A stretch of DNA of 64,000 nucleotides from Scenedesmus sp. ARA3 (Eukaryota > Chlorophyta > Chlorophyceae > Sphaeropleales > Scenedesmaceae), in the NCBI GenBank assembly GCA_004335835.1, contig RWJK01001160.1, forward strand, positions 4,567 through 68,566, read 5' to 3'. Below are positions 11,128-22,530 of the stretch, in pieces. Position 1 is the stretch's first letter, and the number at the start of each line of letters is the position of its first letter. Position numbers and translations under genes: made by a program. The notes below the pieces were generated by a model. That model ran no database searches. It was not told the origin of the DNA and was given only the letters and a program-made list of their open reading frames with translations.

Positions 11128-11472
11128 ATGTCAACCACAGCAGTGCTGCGACATAACTGGCGCAAGGTTTCTTCCACAGACAACTTGCAGGCATATGCAG
11201 ATGACCACCCATCTTCAAGTCACCCAAATCCAAGGGCTGCAGGCAGGGCCAAGCTTCTGGGATGCAGCATGCTAACTTTGGGGGCAACGCTGATCGGTGC
11301 AGCGCTGCTCATGCTGGTGTCTAAGATGCTGCCACCTGCTGCGTACGAGCCCATGCGCACCATTCAACAGGACCAGTACTACAGTTGTGTCGGCCCCTTG
11401 ATGCTGCCCATGCTGCTGATAGCGGTGACCGTCAACTGGTTCAGTCTGAAGCTCTTCAAGCACAACTCGTAG
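11128..11472 (+). CDS. PIGY: PIG-Y-like subunit of GPI-GlcNAc transferase
   Basis: Single-exon gene of 114 residues from the first in-frame ATG. PIG-Y is a small subunit of the ER complex that adds GlcNAc to phosphatidylinositol, the first step of GPI-anchor synthesis. The protein has a polar N-terminus of about 45 residues, a first membrane span (LTLGATLIGAALLMLVSKML), a short lumenal loop with Tyr-Tyr-Ser-Cys-Val-Gly-Pro, and a second span (LMLPMLLIAVTVNWFSLKLF) ending in KLFKHNS. The closing pattern, a Trp followed by a short stretch ending K-L-F-[KR]-H-N, matches animal PIG-Y (about 71 residues); the N-terminal extension is extra. Because the family is short and diverged, confidence rests mainly on the two-span topology and this C-terminus. 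Confidence 0.7.
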   Translation: MSTTAVLRHNWRKVSSTDNLQAYADDHPSSSHPNPRAAGRAKLLGCSMLTLGATLIGAALLMLVSKMLPPAAYEPMRTIQQDQYYSCVGPLMLPMLLIAVTVNWFSLKLFKHNS

Positions 11473-11491
11473 GGTCACATACAAAGGCGGC

Positions 11492-11526
<35 letters not shown>

Positions 11527-12673
11527 GGGACACAGCAGCACCGAGGACAGCGGCAGGAGCAACCTGTGCAGCTGGCTATCAAACCGCTAGCAGCTCCAAG
11601 CATGACGGGCGCCTTGAAATGATGAATGGGAGCATACTCGCCCTATGCAGCAGCAGAAGGCAGCAAGTGTACAGCAATCACCTCAAGTGCGGCTGTAGCC
11701 AGCCCTTGGGGCACCTTGCGCTCATGCGGCCTGGTGCTGGCTGACTGCAGCAGCAGAGTCCTGTGCTGCCAGATTGATAAGTGGCGGAGTGCGAAGTGTG
11801 GCAGCATATTTCTTTTGGCTGTGTGGCAGCAATGATAGCTGGTGATATTGCGCTGTGTCACTCGCTGCATTTGCTGCATGAATTGGTTCAACCAAGCATG
11901 TCTGGTTTTACAAAGGCAGCGTGGCTTCGCATAATTGACCACGCCCGCCAACAGCAAGTGCCGTTTGGTCACATTGCGTGTACTGTTTGAGCCAGTGAGG
12001 GGTTTTCCCCCTCGCTATGCAGCTATGGTCATGGCCTGATTTGTTTGAGCAGCTGTCTGATTTGATAAGGTTTCTGCAGCTGGCGCAGAGTCCGACTCCA
12101 GGCTGGATTAGTAATTCATCTCCGGCACAATGAGATCCTAGACAGGGCGGGCTGGCACTGAATGTCAGTTGCGTGTGTGTGACATGCAAATGAGCTGTAG
12201 CACACCAATGGGGTGTGGGGGTTGAAATCTCCTGCTTTTTGGTTCGGGTGCTGGGCACCTCGTGTACGGGTGGTGTGACGTGTTCTTCCATTGAGGCAAT
12301 GTCGTTGCTCGCGGCAGTTGGGTTTGCTGAATTGTGCCGTGGTGGCGCTTGCAAGCCAGTAAGATTTTGTTCCCCCTCGTCACTGTTACGGTAACAGACA
12401 GAAAGCTCTATGTACCAGGAGCATTGACGCACCGCCCAGCATGCCAACCTACACAGTGAGCTTCACCACAACCCGACAGAACTCTGGGCCAGACATGTGC
12501 ACGGTCTTGGTGTGACACACCCAGGAACACACTTGAATTGCACTTCAGCTTGCACTGCCATTTTGCAGTGCAAACGCAAAGTAACAACCGTAACCAATGC
12601 AGCAAGCTGGCCTGCAGCTTCTGCACTCCTGCGGCCATGTGCAGGTCTCAAAACTTTATAGAATAATGCAAAA

Positions 12674-12708
<35 letters not shown>

Positions 12709-13275
12709 TTACATTTCATGTACAAGCACGGCGCTTCCCCTCCAGCCCGCAGCCTGCCAGGCGGCCGGCAATCAGCCCATGCCAACATGTCCCCACGCCC
12801 ACTTCGAGTGAGGGTGGTGCCCCCTCAAACCTCTTGATGCCAGCAATGGTACAATCCAGCACACCTCTGAATCCCAACCTGTGCAGCTGCCTGCATGTGG
12901 CACACGGCCCACGCCTGTCTTAACCCCACTCACGCCAACACTAGCCCGATGTGTTCACACAATGCGCCTGCTACGCCTCACTCGCCTCAGTGGCCACGCG
13001 CCCTCTGCATGCGCTACACCCCACTTGCGCTACTCCCTTCGCAAACATCTCACTTGCATTATTCCTTTCTTATTGGTCACACTTCGTAGTCCCTCTCACT
13101 GCGCTCTTTTGCAGTAGTCCTGCTCACTGGCCTCACAGGCCTCACTTGCGGTAGGCCTTCTTCAATTGCTGTGCCTCCCTTGCGCCCCACAACTCTTGCA
13201 GCTGCCTGCCTGCTGTGCCTGACTTGCCACACTTGCGGGAGTCGGCCTTTGTGGGCCTGTTGCGCCTCAACACAT
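11473..13275. other. Convergent intergenic stretch (PIG-Y 3' / HPF 3')
   Basis: No gene recognised in 1.8 kb. It holds a CAG run at 11494-11525, soon after the PIG-Y stop, a CTG run at 12673-12706 and a pyrimidine-rich plus strand around 12730-13270. The open frames present lack any conserved pattern. Confidence 0.5.
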
Positions 13276-14057
13276 TCACTTGCGGTAGTCCTTCTTCAAA
13301 GGCCGCGGCCTGCCGTACTTGTGCAGCTTCCTCTCAAGGCTGGCCACCGCCTTGTCCAGAGAGTCGTACACTGCAAACGTAGCCAACACAGCAGATACAC
13401 GTTATAGAACAACGGATTGACAGATGGCTGATGCCACTGCTTTGTCCAGGCACTCGTAGACTGCGCATGGAGCGGTGATGGCAGTCAGCAAGGTAACATG
13501 CAGAAAGGGAGGCAGGCGAAACATATCTTCAACACCACAGCAGCCGTTACGTCAAACGCAGCAGTGCAGGCACAGTGTACCACACACCCCAAAACTTTGC
13601 GCCCTGCTGCTGCTGGTTGAGTGTGTGGACGTAAGTGCGACTGTTTTCAACACCTGACTGCAGCGCCAGCAGAGGCTGGCAGCAGAGTTGAGGCCTGGCT
13701 AGCCACTGCCAGCACAGCACAGCAATTGGCTGCTGCAAAACAAACTGCATTGTCAAGGCAGAGACCTTGTCCCAACGGTGCTTGGCTGCTGCTGCCGCCG
13801 CTGCTGCCGCTGCTGCTGCTGCTCACCATCGCTGCCAAACTCCAGCACCTTCATCTCCCCCTGGCGCAGGTAGGTGTCGTGCATGGCCTTGTTCTGCACC
13901 TGGGGCCGCACCACCAGCGCAACCTGGGAGTTCCTGCAGAATCGAACAGTTGGCCAGCACGCAACAATGGAAATGCAGGTGGGTGAGCAGATAAGCTGCA
14001 CAGCAGGTATGACCTGCTCAGGTGGCTTCATCACTGCGCCAGCCAGCCAGACAGCAC

Positions 14058-14117
<60 letters not shown>

Positions 14118-15086
14118 CCCAGCCAGCCAGGCAGGCAGCCAGCCAGCAAACGAGCTTGTCACAATCACGGTGATTTGTCATTGGGTGCTTACGCAGTGCC
14201 CAAACCTACGCATCCCAGTGCATGTAGCCAGGCCTGCTGACAACCTGCGCGCATGCAAGCTGTGTGGTCTGCAGGCTTGCATGCAGCAAACTTTTTTTTG
14301 CAGGTGCCAAGCAAGCGACGAGGAAGACCTCCATCACCACAATGCATGGCGGCAGCAGCAAATTGTTGTTGTTTCAGTTCCAATTGCACTTTGATAGTTG
14401 CGCTCACATGAGCTTCACGTCCACATCCTTAATGCCTCCCTCGCCCTCAATGAAGCTGGCGCCGCTGAACTTGGCAAGGGCAGAGCCCAGCTTCTGCTTC
14501 ACGTGGCGCTCCAGGCCCTCAGTGACCTGGCAGGCAACACAATTGCACGGCAGCTGAAGGTCACAGCGCGTAATGATTCATTGATGTAGGTTGTTGAGAG
14601 TGGCACATGTGGGGGCTGACTAGCGCTGCAGAGTACTCTAGTACACTAGTGTTGCACAGCTGCCAGGCGGTTGCTGTGCAGCGAGCAGGAGGGATGCAGC
14701 AGCAGCACAAGCAACGTTGCTGCTGCACGACTCAGCGAAGTTTCAATGTTAAGGACAGCTGCTCACCTCCAGGTGTCGACCATGGATGTTGTAATTTACA
14801 AGCGGCTGGGCTAGAGCCCTGATCTGAAGGCAACCTGTGCGTGCAGGCTGCAATGCAAGCAGGGCACAAGGCAGCAGAACAGCGAACACGGCACGTATTG
14901 GCGGATACACTGGAAACGTCAAATGCGTGTATGATGTTTCAATTGATCCATACAGGCTGCCGCTGCGGTGCTGCTGTGTTGCACGCTCGTTCCGACAGCA
15001 GTGAAGTGTCCTGAACGAAAAGTTGCTCCGAGGGCGTCAAACGCTCCACAAAACAAATTTAGGCCAGAGCTGCACGTTTGAAGCAT
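13276..15086 (-). CDS. Plastid ribosome hibernation factor (HPF/RaiA, PSRP1-type)
   Basis: HPF/PSRP1 proteins bind the decoding region of the plastid 30S subunit and silence ribosomes in the dark or under stress. Minus-strand exons 15086-14954, 14834-14767, 14526-14408, 13933-13827 and 13370-13276 chain in phase to 173 residues. The first exon (start MLQTCSSGLNLF, Ser/Thr/Ala-rich, few acids) looks like a transit peptide. The core shows the family beta strand and helix, VNYNIHGRHLEVTEGLERHV then KQKLGSALAKF, a strand KDVDVKL, and the second helix VYDSLDKAVASLERKLHKY with a basic end (RPRPLKKDYRK). It lacks the C-terminal dimerisation domain of long HPF/PSRP1, so it is a short form. The middle part (ALVVRPQVQNKAMHDTYLRQ) is unlike the usual strand with a V-x-R-A-E motif; an exon could have been mis-assigned there. 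Confidence 0.75.
14036..14150 (+). repeat. (CCAG)n tetranucleotide repeat
   Basis: About 20 CCAG units with a few interruptions, in the HPF intron 14407-13934. On the sense strand the unit is CTGG. The Gln/Pro/Ala/Ser frames that cross it are artefacts of the repeat. Confidence 0.95.
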
Positions 15087-15498
15087 ACCGAGCACCATTC
15101 ACGATCACAGTGGAGGCAACTCACCCTGCCAACCACCACCTTCTGCTGTGTCAACATACTGTGCGTGTGTTGGTAGGGGCTGCAGACGCTGTCTGAGCAT
15201 GTAGACCAGTTTGAATTAAGATCAGGGAACGATTTTCACCGGCTGATGTTGGGTTTGGCCCCAGCTTGTGAAGCTGTATTCGAATGGGCTTGAACCCAGC
15301 CCCATGGCCTTCTCCGTAACAGCGTTGCCGTGCGGACGTGAGCAGCGTCGAGCAGCTTTGTTCTTAATTTGCCACTGTTTGATCTCACTTGTCATGTAAA
15401 AAATTTGATTCACAAGCTCGGAGTGGCCGCCTGGAAGTACAGCAGCCAGAGCAGTGTGCCACGTCGAGCTTCAGACACTTGAATAGTGAACCATAGTC
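15087..15498. promoter_or_regulatory. Shared upstream region of HPF and NT5C-like genes
   Basis: 412 bases separate two divergent start codons of genes with predicted targeting peptides. It should carry both promoters and 5' UTRs. A minus-strand open frame at 15398-15222 starts with an ATG but has no recognisable content. No specific motif assigned. Confidence 0.45.
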
Positions 15499-17656
15499 AT
15501 GGCAGGTCTCACAAACATGCTTAGCAGCGGCAGCCGCACCTGCATGCCGAGTAGGCACGCAGCAGCTGCCCCATTAGTGCCAGTGAAGCCCCGGCGAGCA
15601 GCAGTGCAGGCGAAATGCACCTTGATCCCAAACCAACCAGTTGTGGGTGGTCGGCGAGAGCTTGAGAGGCGCTCAGCGCTGGCACTCTCTTGCACTGAGA
15701 GGTCTCCTGTGAGCGCTGCCGAGCAGCTTCTAGGCGGTGGGGCTTTCAGCCAGGCCTCCTTTTCATCTCCAAAGAGGCTTCGGGTTGCAGTTGATGTGGA
15801 CGAAGGTGCGGCAACACAGCTTTTTGCGGAGGGCCCACCTTAGTTAACATCCATGGAGGGCCAGCTCCAAACCTCCTGCTGTGTGCCCGAACACGCTGCT
15901 GACCTGCATCCTTGATGCTTGCAGTGCTGGGTCGGTTCGTTTACGCGCTGAACAAGTTCTGCAAGGAGGAGTATGGCATGGACTACGACGTGTCAGACTA
16001 CTGGGTGTATGAGTTTGCCAAGGTGTGAGGGCCCTACTGCATGGCTTGGCTAAGCGATGTCTGAGTCAGCATCCTTTTTCGTACTGCACCACTCGTCAGG
16101 GCAGCATCAGCTGTGCAGCTGCCTCAGGTGGTCCTAGGTCCGGCCTATTGTCAGCCTTCCAGCGTTGCAGCAACAGCTGCTGCCTGCTGCTCTGCTGCCG
16201 CAGATCTGGCACTGCAGCCAGGACCAGTCAAACCACATCGTGCACGAGTTCTTCGAGTCGGACCACTTCAATGATGGCATCCCCATCATCCCAGGTGTGT
16301 GTGGCAAACTAGGAGGCAGTGAAAACAGCAAAGCAACCAGCATCAGCATCGCCACCAGCGCCAGCGGCTGCTGTAGCCCTGCCGGAGCAATGGTAGCTAC
16401 TTGTGCATGCAGCACTTGGCAGCAACAGCAAGCCGTGAAATGCTTGAACAATCGAGGATCAGCTGGCTATAACACAGCGCGGCCGCAACTGAATGCCTTG
16501 CAGCACAGCCGACTGCGCCACGCCTTGCCCTGCTGCAGTCCCATACCCATCCAGCATCAGCGGCTGGCATGTCATCTGCTCTACAACTACAGCAGCAGTC
16601 AGCCCCGTGTTTTGCCCCGCTGCACCTCTCTCTGCACCTGTTCATCACACACCTGTTTGCAACATATGTTTGAACTTGCAGGCGCATTTGAAACGCTGGC
16701 GCGGCTGCAGGGCAGCTGTGACCTGGTGGTGGTCACCAGCAGGCAGCATGTGATCCAGGACCTCACGCTGGAGTGGCTGGACAGGCACTACGCGGGCCTG
16801 TTCGCAGAGGTGTACTTTGGCAACCACTTTGCGCTGCAGGGCGCCTCACGCAAGAAGTCCGACATATGCAAGTGAGTGCAGGGTTTGTCGTGTTGCGATA
16901 GTTGTGTGGGAGCTTTTAGGGCTGGGGCTGGCACTGGCTGGGTGTTTGGTGCGTCCTTTTATGCGTAAACCGCCTTTCTGTGTGTGAGGTGTGAGATGAT
17001 TGTGTGTGAGGTGTGAGATGAGTATGACAGCTGGTGGTCCTGCAACAAGCAAGCCTTTCAGCAGCCCATCTTGCACTGGCCAGCACTGGCCAGCAGAGAC
17101 TACACACGCAGCGGGCTCCTGACATCTTCTCCTATCCGCTGCTGCTGCTGCCGCTCACCAGGACGATCGACGCGCACGTGCTGATTGACGACAACGTGGG
17201 CTACGCCATGGACTGCGCTGACGCGGGCATCAACGTGCTGCTGTATGACTGGGAAGACAGCTACCCCTGGAGCAAGCTGCCCGAGGGGTGCGTGGCTGGG
17301 CGCGTTGCTGGAGATTGTGCATGCAGCCAATGCATGTAATGCTGCCACATGTGATGGTTGCTGTGGTCGGACCTGCTGTTTACACGGCAAGGTTGATCCT
17401 GCTGGACGGGCACGTGCATTGTAGCAAATGCGTTGACCAGAGGTGTTGACTGTATGCAGTGCTTGTTGCAAGTGTTGAATGTCTTCAAATGTGTTAGATC
17501 GAAGTCGAGCAGGCGTTACTAGCCGCCTGCTCACGTTGCTGCTGCTGCTGTTGTTGCTGCAGGTTCTCGCACCCCAGAATACAGGTGGTGCGCAACTGGC
17601 AGGAAGTGGAGGCAGCAGTGCTCGCCATGGCAGCAGTAGAGGCAGTGCCGCAATGA
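15499..17656 (+). CDS. HAD-superfamily 5'(3')-deoxyribonucleotidase-like phosphatase (NT5C type)
   Basis: Six exons (15499-15805, 15925-16022, 16204-16294, 16682-16871, 17162-17287, 17563-17656) chain to 301 residues. All four HAD motifs are present: motif I DVDEVLGRF (the Asp nucleophile and the second Asp, split by intron 1), motif II VVVTSRQ, the motif III Lys in GASRKKSDIC, and motif IV VLIDDN. The stretches DYWVYEFAKIWHCSQDQSNH and GIPIIPGAFETL fit the NT5C-like group found in plants and bacteria. The expected reaction is hydrolysis of a phosphate monoester, possibly a nucleotide, with Mg2+; the natural substrate is not predictable. About 95 N-terminal residues precede motif I; they are rich in Ser, Arg and Ala and poor in acids at first, suggesting import into plastid or mitochondrion. 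Confidence 0.87.
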
Positions 17657-19533
17657 TGACAGCCCAAGGGAATGCTGCTGCTGCTTCTGCTGCTGCTGCA
17701 ATGTTGCCGTGCATGTGCGCGCAGCAGCAAGTCCCTTTGACATCGTCTGAACAAGCTTTTTGTTGCTGGTTCAGCGTGCTGCAGCTGCAGCATGTCTTCT
17801 CAGCAGCTGGTATGTTGTTGTCTCTTTTCCTTCTTCTTCAGACTCATGGGGTATGTCAAGGGGTATGGTAGGGTAGGGTAGCGTAGGCTCGGGTGGGCAT
17901 GCATTAGTTCAAACAACAGAGGGGCGAGTTTGGCGCAGGCTCTGGTAATGTGATCCTGTTTGCTGTCCCGCGTGATAGGCCCCTGTGGCAACTGGCAGTA
18001 GCTGCCGTTGTTAGGGGCTTGTGCTGCGAGCTGCTTGTGCGCTTTCGCTGGTGCTGGCTGTAGCAGCACACAAGTGAGTTGTGTGGCACATGCAAAGGGT
18101 TTATTCAAGCATGGCAGGTCAGGTCATGCTGCCGTTGCTACGAGTTGAGGGTCACGCCATGGTTGTTGGCAGTGCAACATGGCGCGTGTTGCTGCAGGCA
18201 GAGCGGCACATGGTGCCCTGCCTGGTGACTTCCAGCATCTGTCACTTGAGAGGCCCCTCACAGTGTATATTAGTCGTCGTGTTTGACAGTTTCCTGCAGA
18301 ATTGTGATTGTGTAAGGAGCAGCGTTCATGTACGCTTTTTCTTCCATGTGACTGCAGCGCCAAAGGCCTGCAGCATTCTGCATTCTGCTCTGGCTTTTCT
18401 GCGCAGGCATGTCAGGTTGTCACTGCATGTGCTGAGTGCAGCGCCATAGTGTGCACTCTGCAAGCGCAAGCCCTGTGAAACAAACAGGTGCAGCAGCTTG
18501 CATGCTGCCTTGGGAAACAAACAAACTCTGCGTGTTTTGATAGGTGGGCTGCAATGTGTGACGGCAGCTCTTGTTGTTATAACAGAGGCTGGCCTGCAGG
18601 AGCAGCCGATCGCTAGCAGTGGCCAGGCCAGGCCAGCACCACGCAGTTTCCACAGGTGTTGTGCATTGTGTTCCACGTGGCACGTTGTGCGCTCTGTCAA
18701 AGTCGCTTGGCAGCAGCGTGCGTCCGCTTTTACCGCGGACCTGTAAGGAGCTGCAGTCAACATTTGGCTTGGGTTGTATCCTGGCCATTGTATGCCTGCT
18801 GTGTTCCAGGCTGCCTTGCTTTCTGGCTCCCTATGAGCAAGTTTCAAGTGGTCAGGTTGCTGACTGGATTGCCCTGGGTTTGTTGTGCAGCTGTGCATTG
18901 CACAGCTCATTGTGGCACGCATAAAGTTATTTGCATGGATTTCATGAACCATTGATTTTGTCAACTGCATGCTCATGTCTGCCACTGGCTATGAGCAGCA
19001 GGCAGCAAAGCTGCACATGCAGCTGCTGCTCGTCTGTTGTTGAGTTTTGCAGCACACCCAGCTGCTGCTGTAACGCAGGCATGTATAAACGTTTCTTGAA
19101 AGCCGTCTTGGACTTTTTATTGACGTCTGATAATATTGGGGCTTCGGTGTGTGCGAGGAAGCTGGCTGGACGGCTCCTGTATGCAGAACAATGACAACTG
19201 AGAGGGATACTAGTGATCGGTGGGTGCAGCTGCGTCACACTTGCGCTGTTGAGTTTGCGGTATGCGACATCTTGTTTAGTTCACCTACTGATCACACGTC
19301 CGCTCGTCAAGGCACGCTTGCGCTCACGTTGTGTTGCCAGAGGCCTCCAACTCCAATAACAGGCGTACACTGGCGTGGAAAGCTTCTTTTCACAGGTCAG
19401 AAGTAATTTAAAGATACAGAAAGCTGAGGATGTTGCAGCTGCTGGCGTTGTTGCCCAGTTCCTGCAAGAGAGTCGATGCTTTCAACAGTATGATAGCCTG
19501 AAGCCGTGTACTTCGCCGTTTGGGGAAGCAGGC
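17657..19533 (+). other. Spacer between NT5C-like and carrier genes
   Basis: Nearly 1.9 kb holding the 3' UTR of the phosphatase gene and the promoter and 5' UTR of the carrier gene. TGTAA at about 18310 is the only clear poly(A)-like signal and is far from the stop. The frame of the carrier stays open upstream of its ATG to about 19375 after a possible acceptor (TTTTCACAG at 19385-19393), so a spliced 5' leader is likely. No other gene recognised. Confidence 0.45.
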
Positions 19534-19932
19534 ATGGCGAAGCGCCAGCAGTTTCTGGTAGCAGGGAATCTCCCCCCTGGTGCCCGCGCCAGCTTTGCAC
19601 CCGCCGGCCCTGCTCAGGATCTTTTGTTCTCGCTCAACCCGTGCTCCAATAAATGGCCAGGACAGCGGCACAGACGCGTGAAGTTCGCCAGCGTGACAGC
19701 AGTGCAGCTCCCCCAGCAGCAGGAGCTGTTCAGCAGGCCCCAGCCAAAACAGCATCACCAGCAGCAGCAAATAACTCCCTCAATCAGCAGCAGCACTGGC
19801 CAGTGCCAGTCCCTAGCTCAGCTCCAGCAGCAGGCGCAGCGTGCAGCAGAGCACCAGCAGCAGCAGGCCGCAGCAGGCACCGCACCCAAGCAGCAACGAC
19901 CGCTCCAGCAGCAGGCCAGCTTGCAGGACATT

Positions 19933-19976
<44 letters not shown>

Positions 19977-21319
19977 CAACAAGCAGCAAGGCTCGCCACT
20001 ACGAGCATGCCAGGATGGCCTATCTGGCTTCTTGGCAAGTCTCAGCCAGGCTAAGCTGCTGGTAGCAGGTGCTATGGCAGCAGTGGTGTCACGCACAGCC
20101 ATGGCGCCACTGGAGCGAGTCAAGATGGACCTGCTGCTTAAGACCAGCACCCGCTCAGCGATGCAGACAGCGCAGTATGTGTATGAGCGGGAAGGCATTG
20201 CAGGGTTCTGGAAAGGCAACGGGCTCAACCTGCTGCGCACTGCACCCTTCAAGGTGGGTGGGTGGGTGTTATTTGTGTGTGTGATGTGGGTGAGGTAGGG
20301 TGTGTCGGAGGGTGCCGAAGGCTGCTGGAGGTTGCAGCAGTGTGCTTTACATATGCAGTAGTGTGCTTTACATATGGCAAATGCCAGCAGTACGTGTGAG
20401 GGGGTGGATGCGCAGTCGTGCAGTGTGCAGTCAGGCAGCTGTGCACAGGGGTAGGTTGGTTGCCTGGCGGTTGTGTCAGTTGTGGTGTGCAGTTGGCGGT
20501 TGCTGTCTGACGCTGTGGGCGCTAGTTGCAGCGTCTTGCACACCCGAAATGCGTATGCCGTTAGGTTCGCAGTTGCAGATAGACCAGCATTATTGAAGGA
20601 ACTGCTGCCGCTGCCGCTGCCACTGCTGCTGCAGGCGCTCAACTTCTTCTCGTTTGACGTGTACAGCAACATGCTCAGCAGTGTGTGGACAGACGGCAGC
20701 AACTCGGCTCGCTTTGTGGCAGGCGCGCTGGCAGGTGCGCAGCACAACCCAGCAATGCACACAGTCTGCTAGAATACGATATTCCTGCTGCAGGACCAAC
20801 AGGTGGCCACATGCTGCATGCTTCTGCTGACACTGCTGCCATCACAGACACGTTCCATGGTCAGCTGTGTGGGTGTATGCTGCTGGTCGCAGCAGTGCTG
20901 ACACTTTTGACCCAAGTTCAACTCATCAAGCTTGCCGCATGCCATGCCTGCTGCTGCATCTTTCCTGCAGGCATCACCGCCACGCTGGTGTGCTTCCCGC
21001 TGGACGTGCTGCGCACGCGGCTGATGGCGCCTTGGGGCCACAAGTACGGCGGGCCGCTGCGCACACTGCAGGGCATGGCACGCTTCGAGGGCCTGGGGGC
21101 GCTGTACGCAGGTGTGGGACGCTGCGTCACATGGTTGACTGATTTTAGCGTGTTGTTGACTGTTTTGTTATTGTGGTGGTGGCATGGCGCGCTTTGAGGG
21201 CCTGGGGGCGCTGTACGCAGGTGCGGGAGGGAGGTTTTGGCCATGTTTGAATGCTTAGTTGGCGGTTTTGTTGACTGTTTTGTTGGGGTGGTTATGGTGC
21301 GTGTCGCTGTACGCAGGTG

Positions 21320-21354
<35 letters not shown>

Positions 21355-22291
21355 CCTAGATGCTTACTCCGCATGCACCAATCAACATTGTCAGCCTGCC
21401 TGCAGAGCATGTACTGATTTGAACTGTACATTGTGTCCGCCAGTGGGGGTGCGGCCGTAGGTCTGCTGTATGTACTTGCACGTGGGCCGTCTGTTGCCTG
21501 CAGCAGCCTTTTTTACGTTGAGCAAGAATCCATGGCCGTGGTTGATAGGGCGGCTGCACAGCATCACTGCCCTACAGATGCTGTGCGCCGTGTTGCTTGA
21601 TCGTCAACTGATGCATTTGCTGTGCTGCACTTGCTGCCGTCTGCTGCGTGCTGCTGCAGGCTGCGTGCCTGCCGTGATAGGCATGGCGCCTTCTGGTGCA
21701 GTCTTCTATGGAGTGTACGATTTGCTCAAACACAGGCACCTTGAGAAGCTCAACATAGCAGCAGCAGCAGCAGCAGCAGCAGCGCTGGAGCAGTCCCAGC
21801 ATGAGGCAGCCAGCAGCAGCACCGGCAGCACTCAGCAGCAGCAGCAGCAGGTACAGCAGCAGCACGAGCTGCCGGTGCTATACACGCTGCTGTACGGCGC
21901 CATCGCAGGAGCAGCAGCAGAAGCCTTCCTGTATCCGCTGGAAGTAATTCGGCGCAAGATGCAGCTACAAAGCATGGCAGCCGGCACAGCTTTCCTCGCA
22001 GGCAATGCACATGGCGCACCAAATGTGCTGCGGCAGCACGGGCTCAAGGCAGCTTCCGGTGCACTAGCGCCAGCAGGTGCAGGCGCAGGCGGCGCATTTG
22101 GTGCGGCAGGCGTGCCGGGTGCTGCTGTATCGCGCATCGCTGCAGCGTGCTCGGCTATCTTGAAAGCAGATGGCATGCGGGGATTTTATGCGGGGATTAT
22201 GCCAAACATGCTGCAGGTGCTGCCGAGCGCTGCGCTGAGCTATGGCACGTATGAGACGATGAAGCAGGTGCTGGGCGTGGTGTCGATGTGA
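19534..22291 (+). CDS. Mitochondrial carrier family (SLC25) transporter with polyQ N-terminus
   Basis: Four exons (19534-20253, 20635-20734, 20971-21111, 21660-22291) give 530 residues. Three SLC25 repeats are visible, each with its PX[DE]XX[RK] signature: PLERVK after the first helix, PLDVLRTRL in the second repeat and PLEVIRRKM in the third. The partner motifs GFWKGNGLNLLR, GLGALYAG and GFYAGIMPNML are also present. The GNGxNxLR form after repeat 1 is common in nucleotide/CoA/ATP-type carriers and in plant BT1-like proteins; the substrate remains open. The first 160 residues are a Gln/Ala-rich extension with a run of about 15 Gln (19934-19975), possibly a plastid or mitochondrial presequence plus spacer. 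A low-complexity Gly/Ala insertion also splits repeat 3. ATG 19534 is the first in this frame. Confidence 0.88.
19934..19975 (+). repeat. Coding CAG run (polyglutamine)
   Basis: An almost pure CAG run read as Gln in the carrier's N-terminal extension. Its flanks are also Gln-rich (19730-19990). Length polymorphism is expected. Confidence 0.95.
21184..21352 (+). repeat. Two echoes of carrier exon 3 end, then a (CTG)n run
   Basis: Bases 21182-21222 repeat the end of exon 3 (GMARFEGLGALYAG codons, exon bases 21073-21111) with its GTG donor and two to three mismatches. A shorter copy, CGCTGTACGCAGGTGCG, sits at 21306-21322 and runs directly into about ten CTG units (21322-21351). All lie in intron 21112-21659, which holds two extra 5' splice sites besides the proper one. 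Confidence 0.9.
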
Positions 22292-22530
22292 GCTGTGACA
22301 CTGCAGGTGTCACTGCTGCAGTGTCACTGCGGGTGACGCTGCTGAAGTGTCACTGCGGTGTCAGTGCGTATGAGACGATGAAGCAGGTGCTGGGCGTGGT
22401 GTCGATGTGAGCGGTGTCACTGCTGGAGTGTCACTGCGGGTGACGCTGCTGAAGTTCACTGCTGAAGTGTCACTGCGGGTGACGCTGTTGACGTGTCATT
22501 GCTGAAGTGTCATTGCTGGATTATCACTGA
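22292..22530 (+). repeat. Repeat block after the carrier stop, including a copied last-exon end
   Basis: Bases 22366-22411 copy the end of the coding sequence (22246-22292; YETMKQVLGVVSM plus the TGA) almost exactly. Around it, a unit close to GTGTCACTGCGGGTGACGCTGCTGAA is repeated five to six times to about 22520. The duplicated stop region probably lies in the 3' UTR. Confidence 0.9.

Noticed and set aside
14036..14150. CCAG array considered as a CRISPR-like or satellite element
   Set aside because: It is a simple tetranucleotide microsatellite without spacers.
17494..17871. Minus- and plus-strand frames over the last NT5C exon and its 3' flank
   Set aside because: Shadows kept open by CTG-rich sequence; the true exon (17563-17656) is short and fixed by phase and the family C-terminus.
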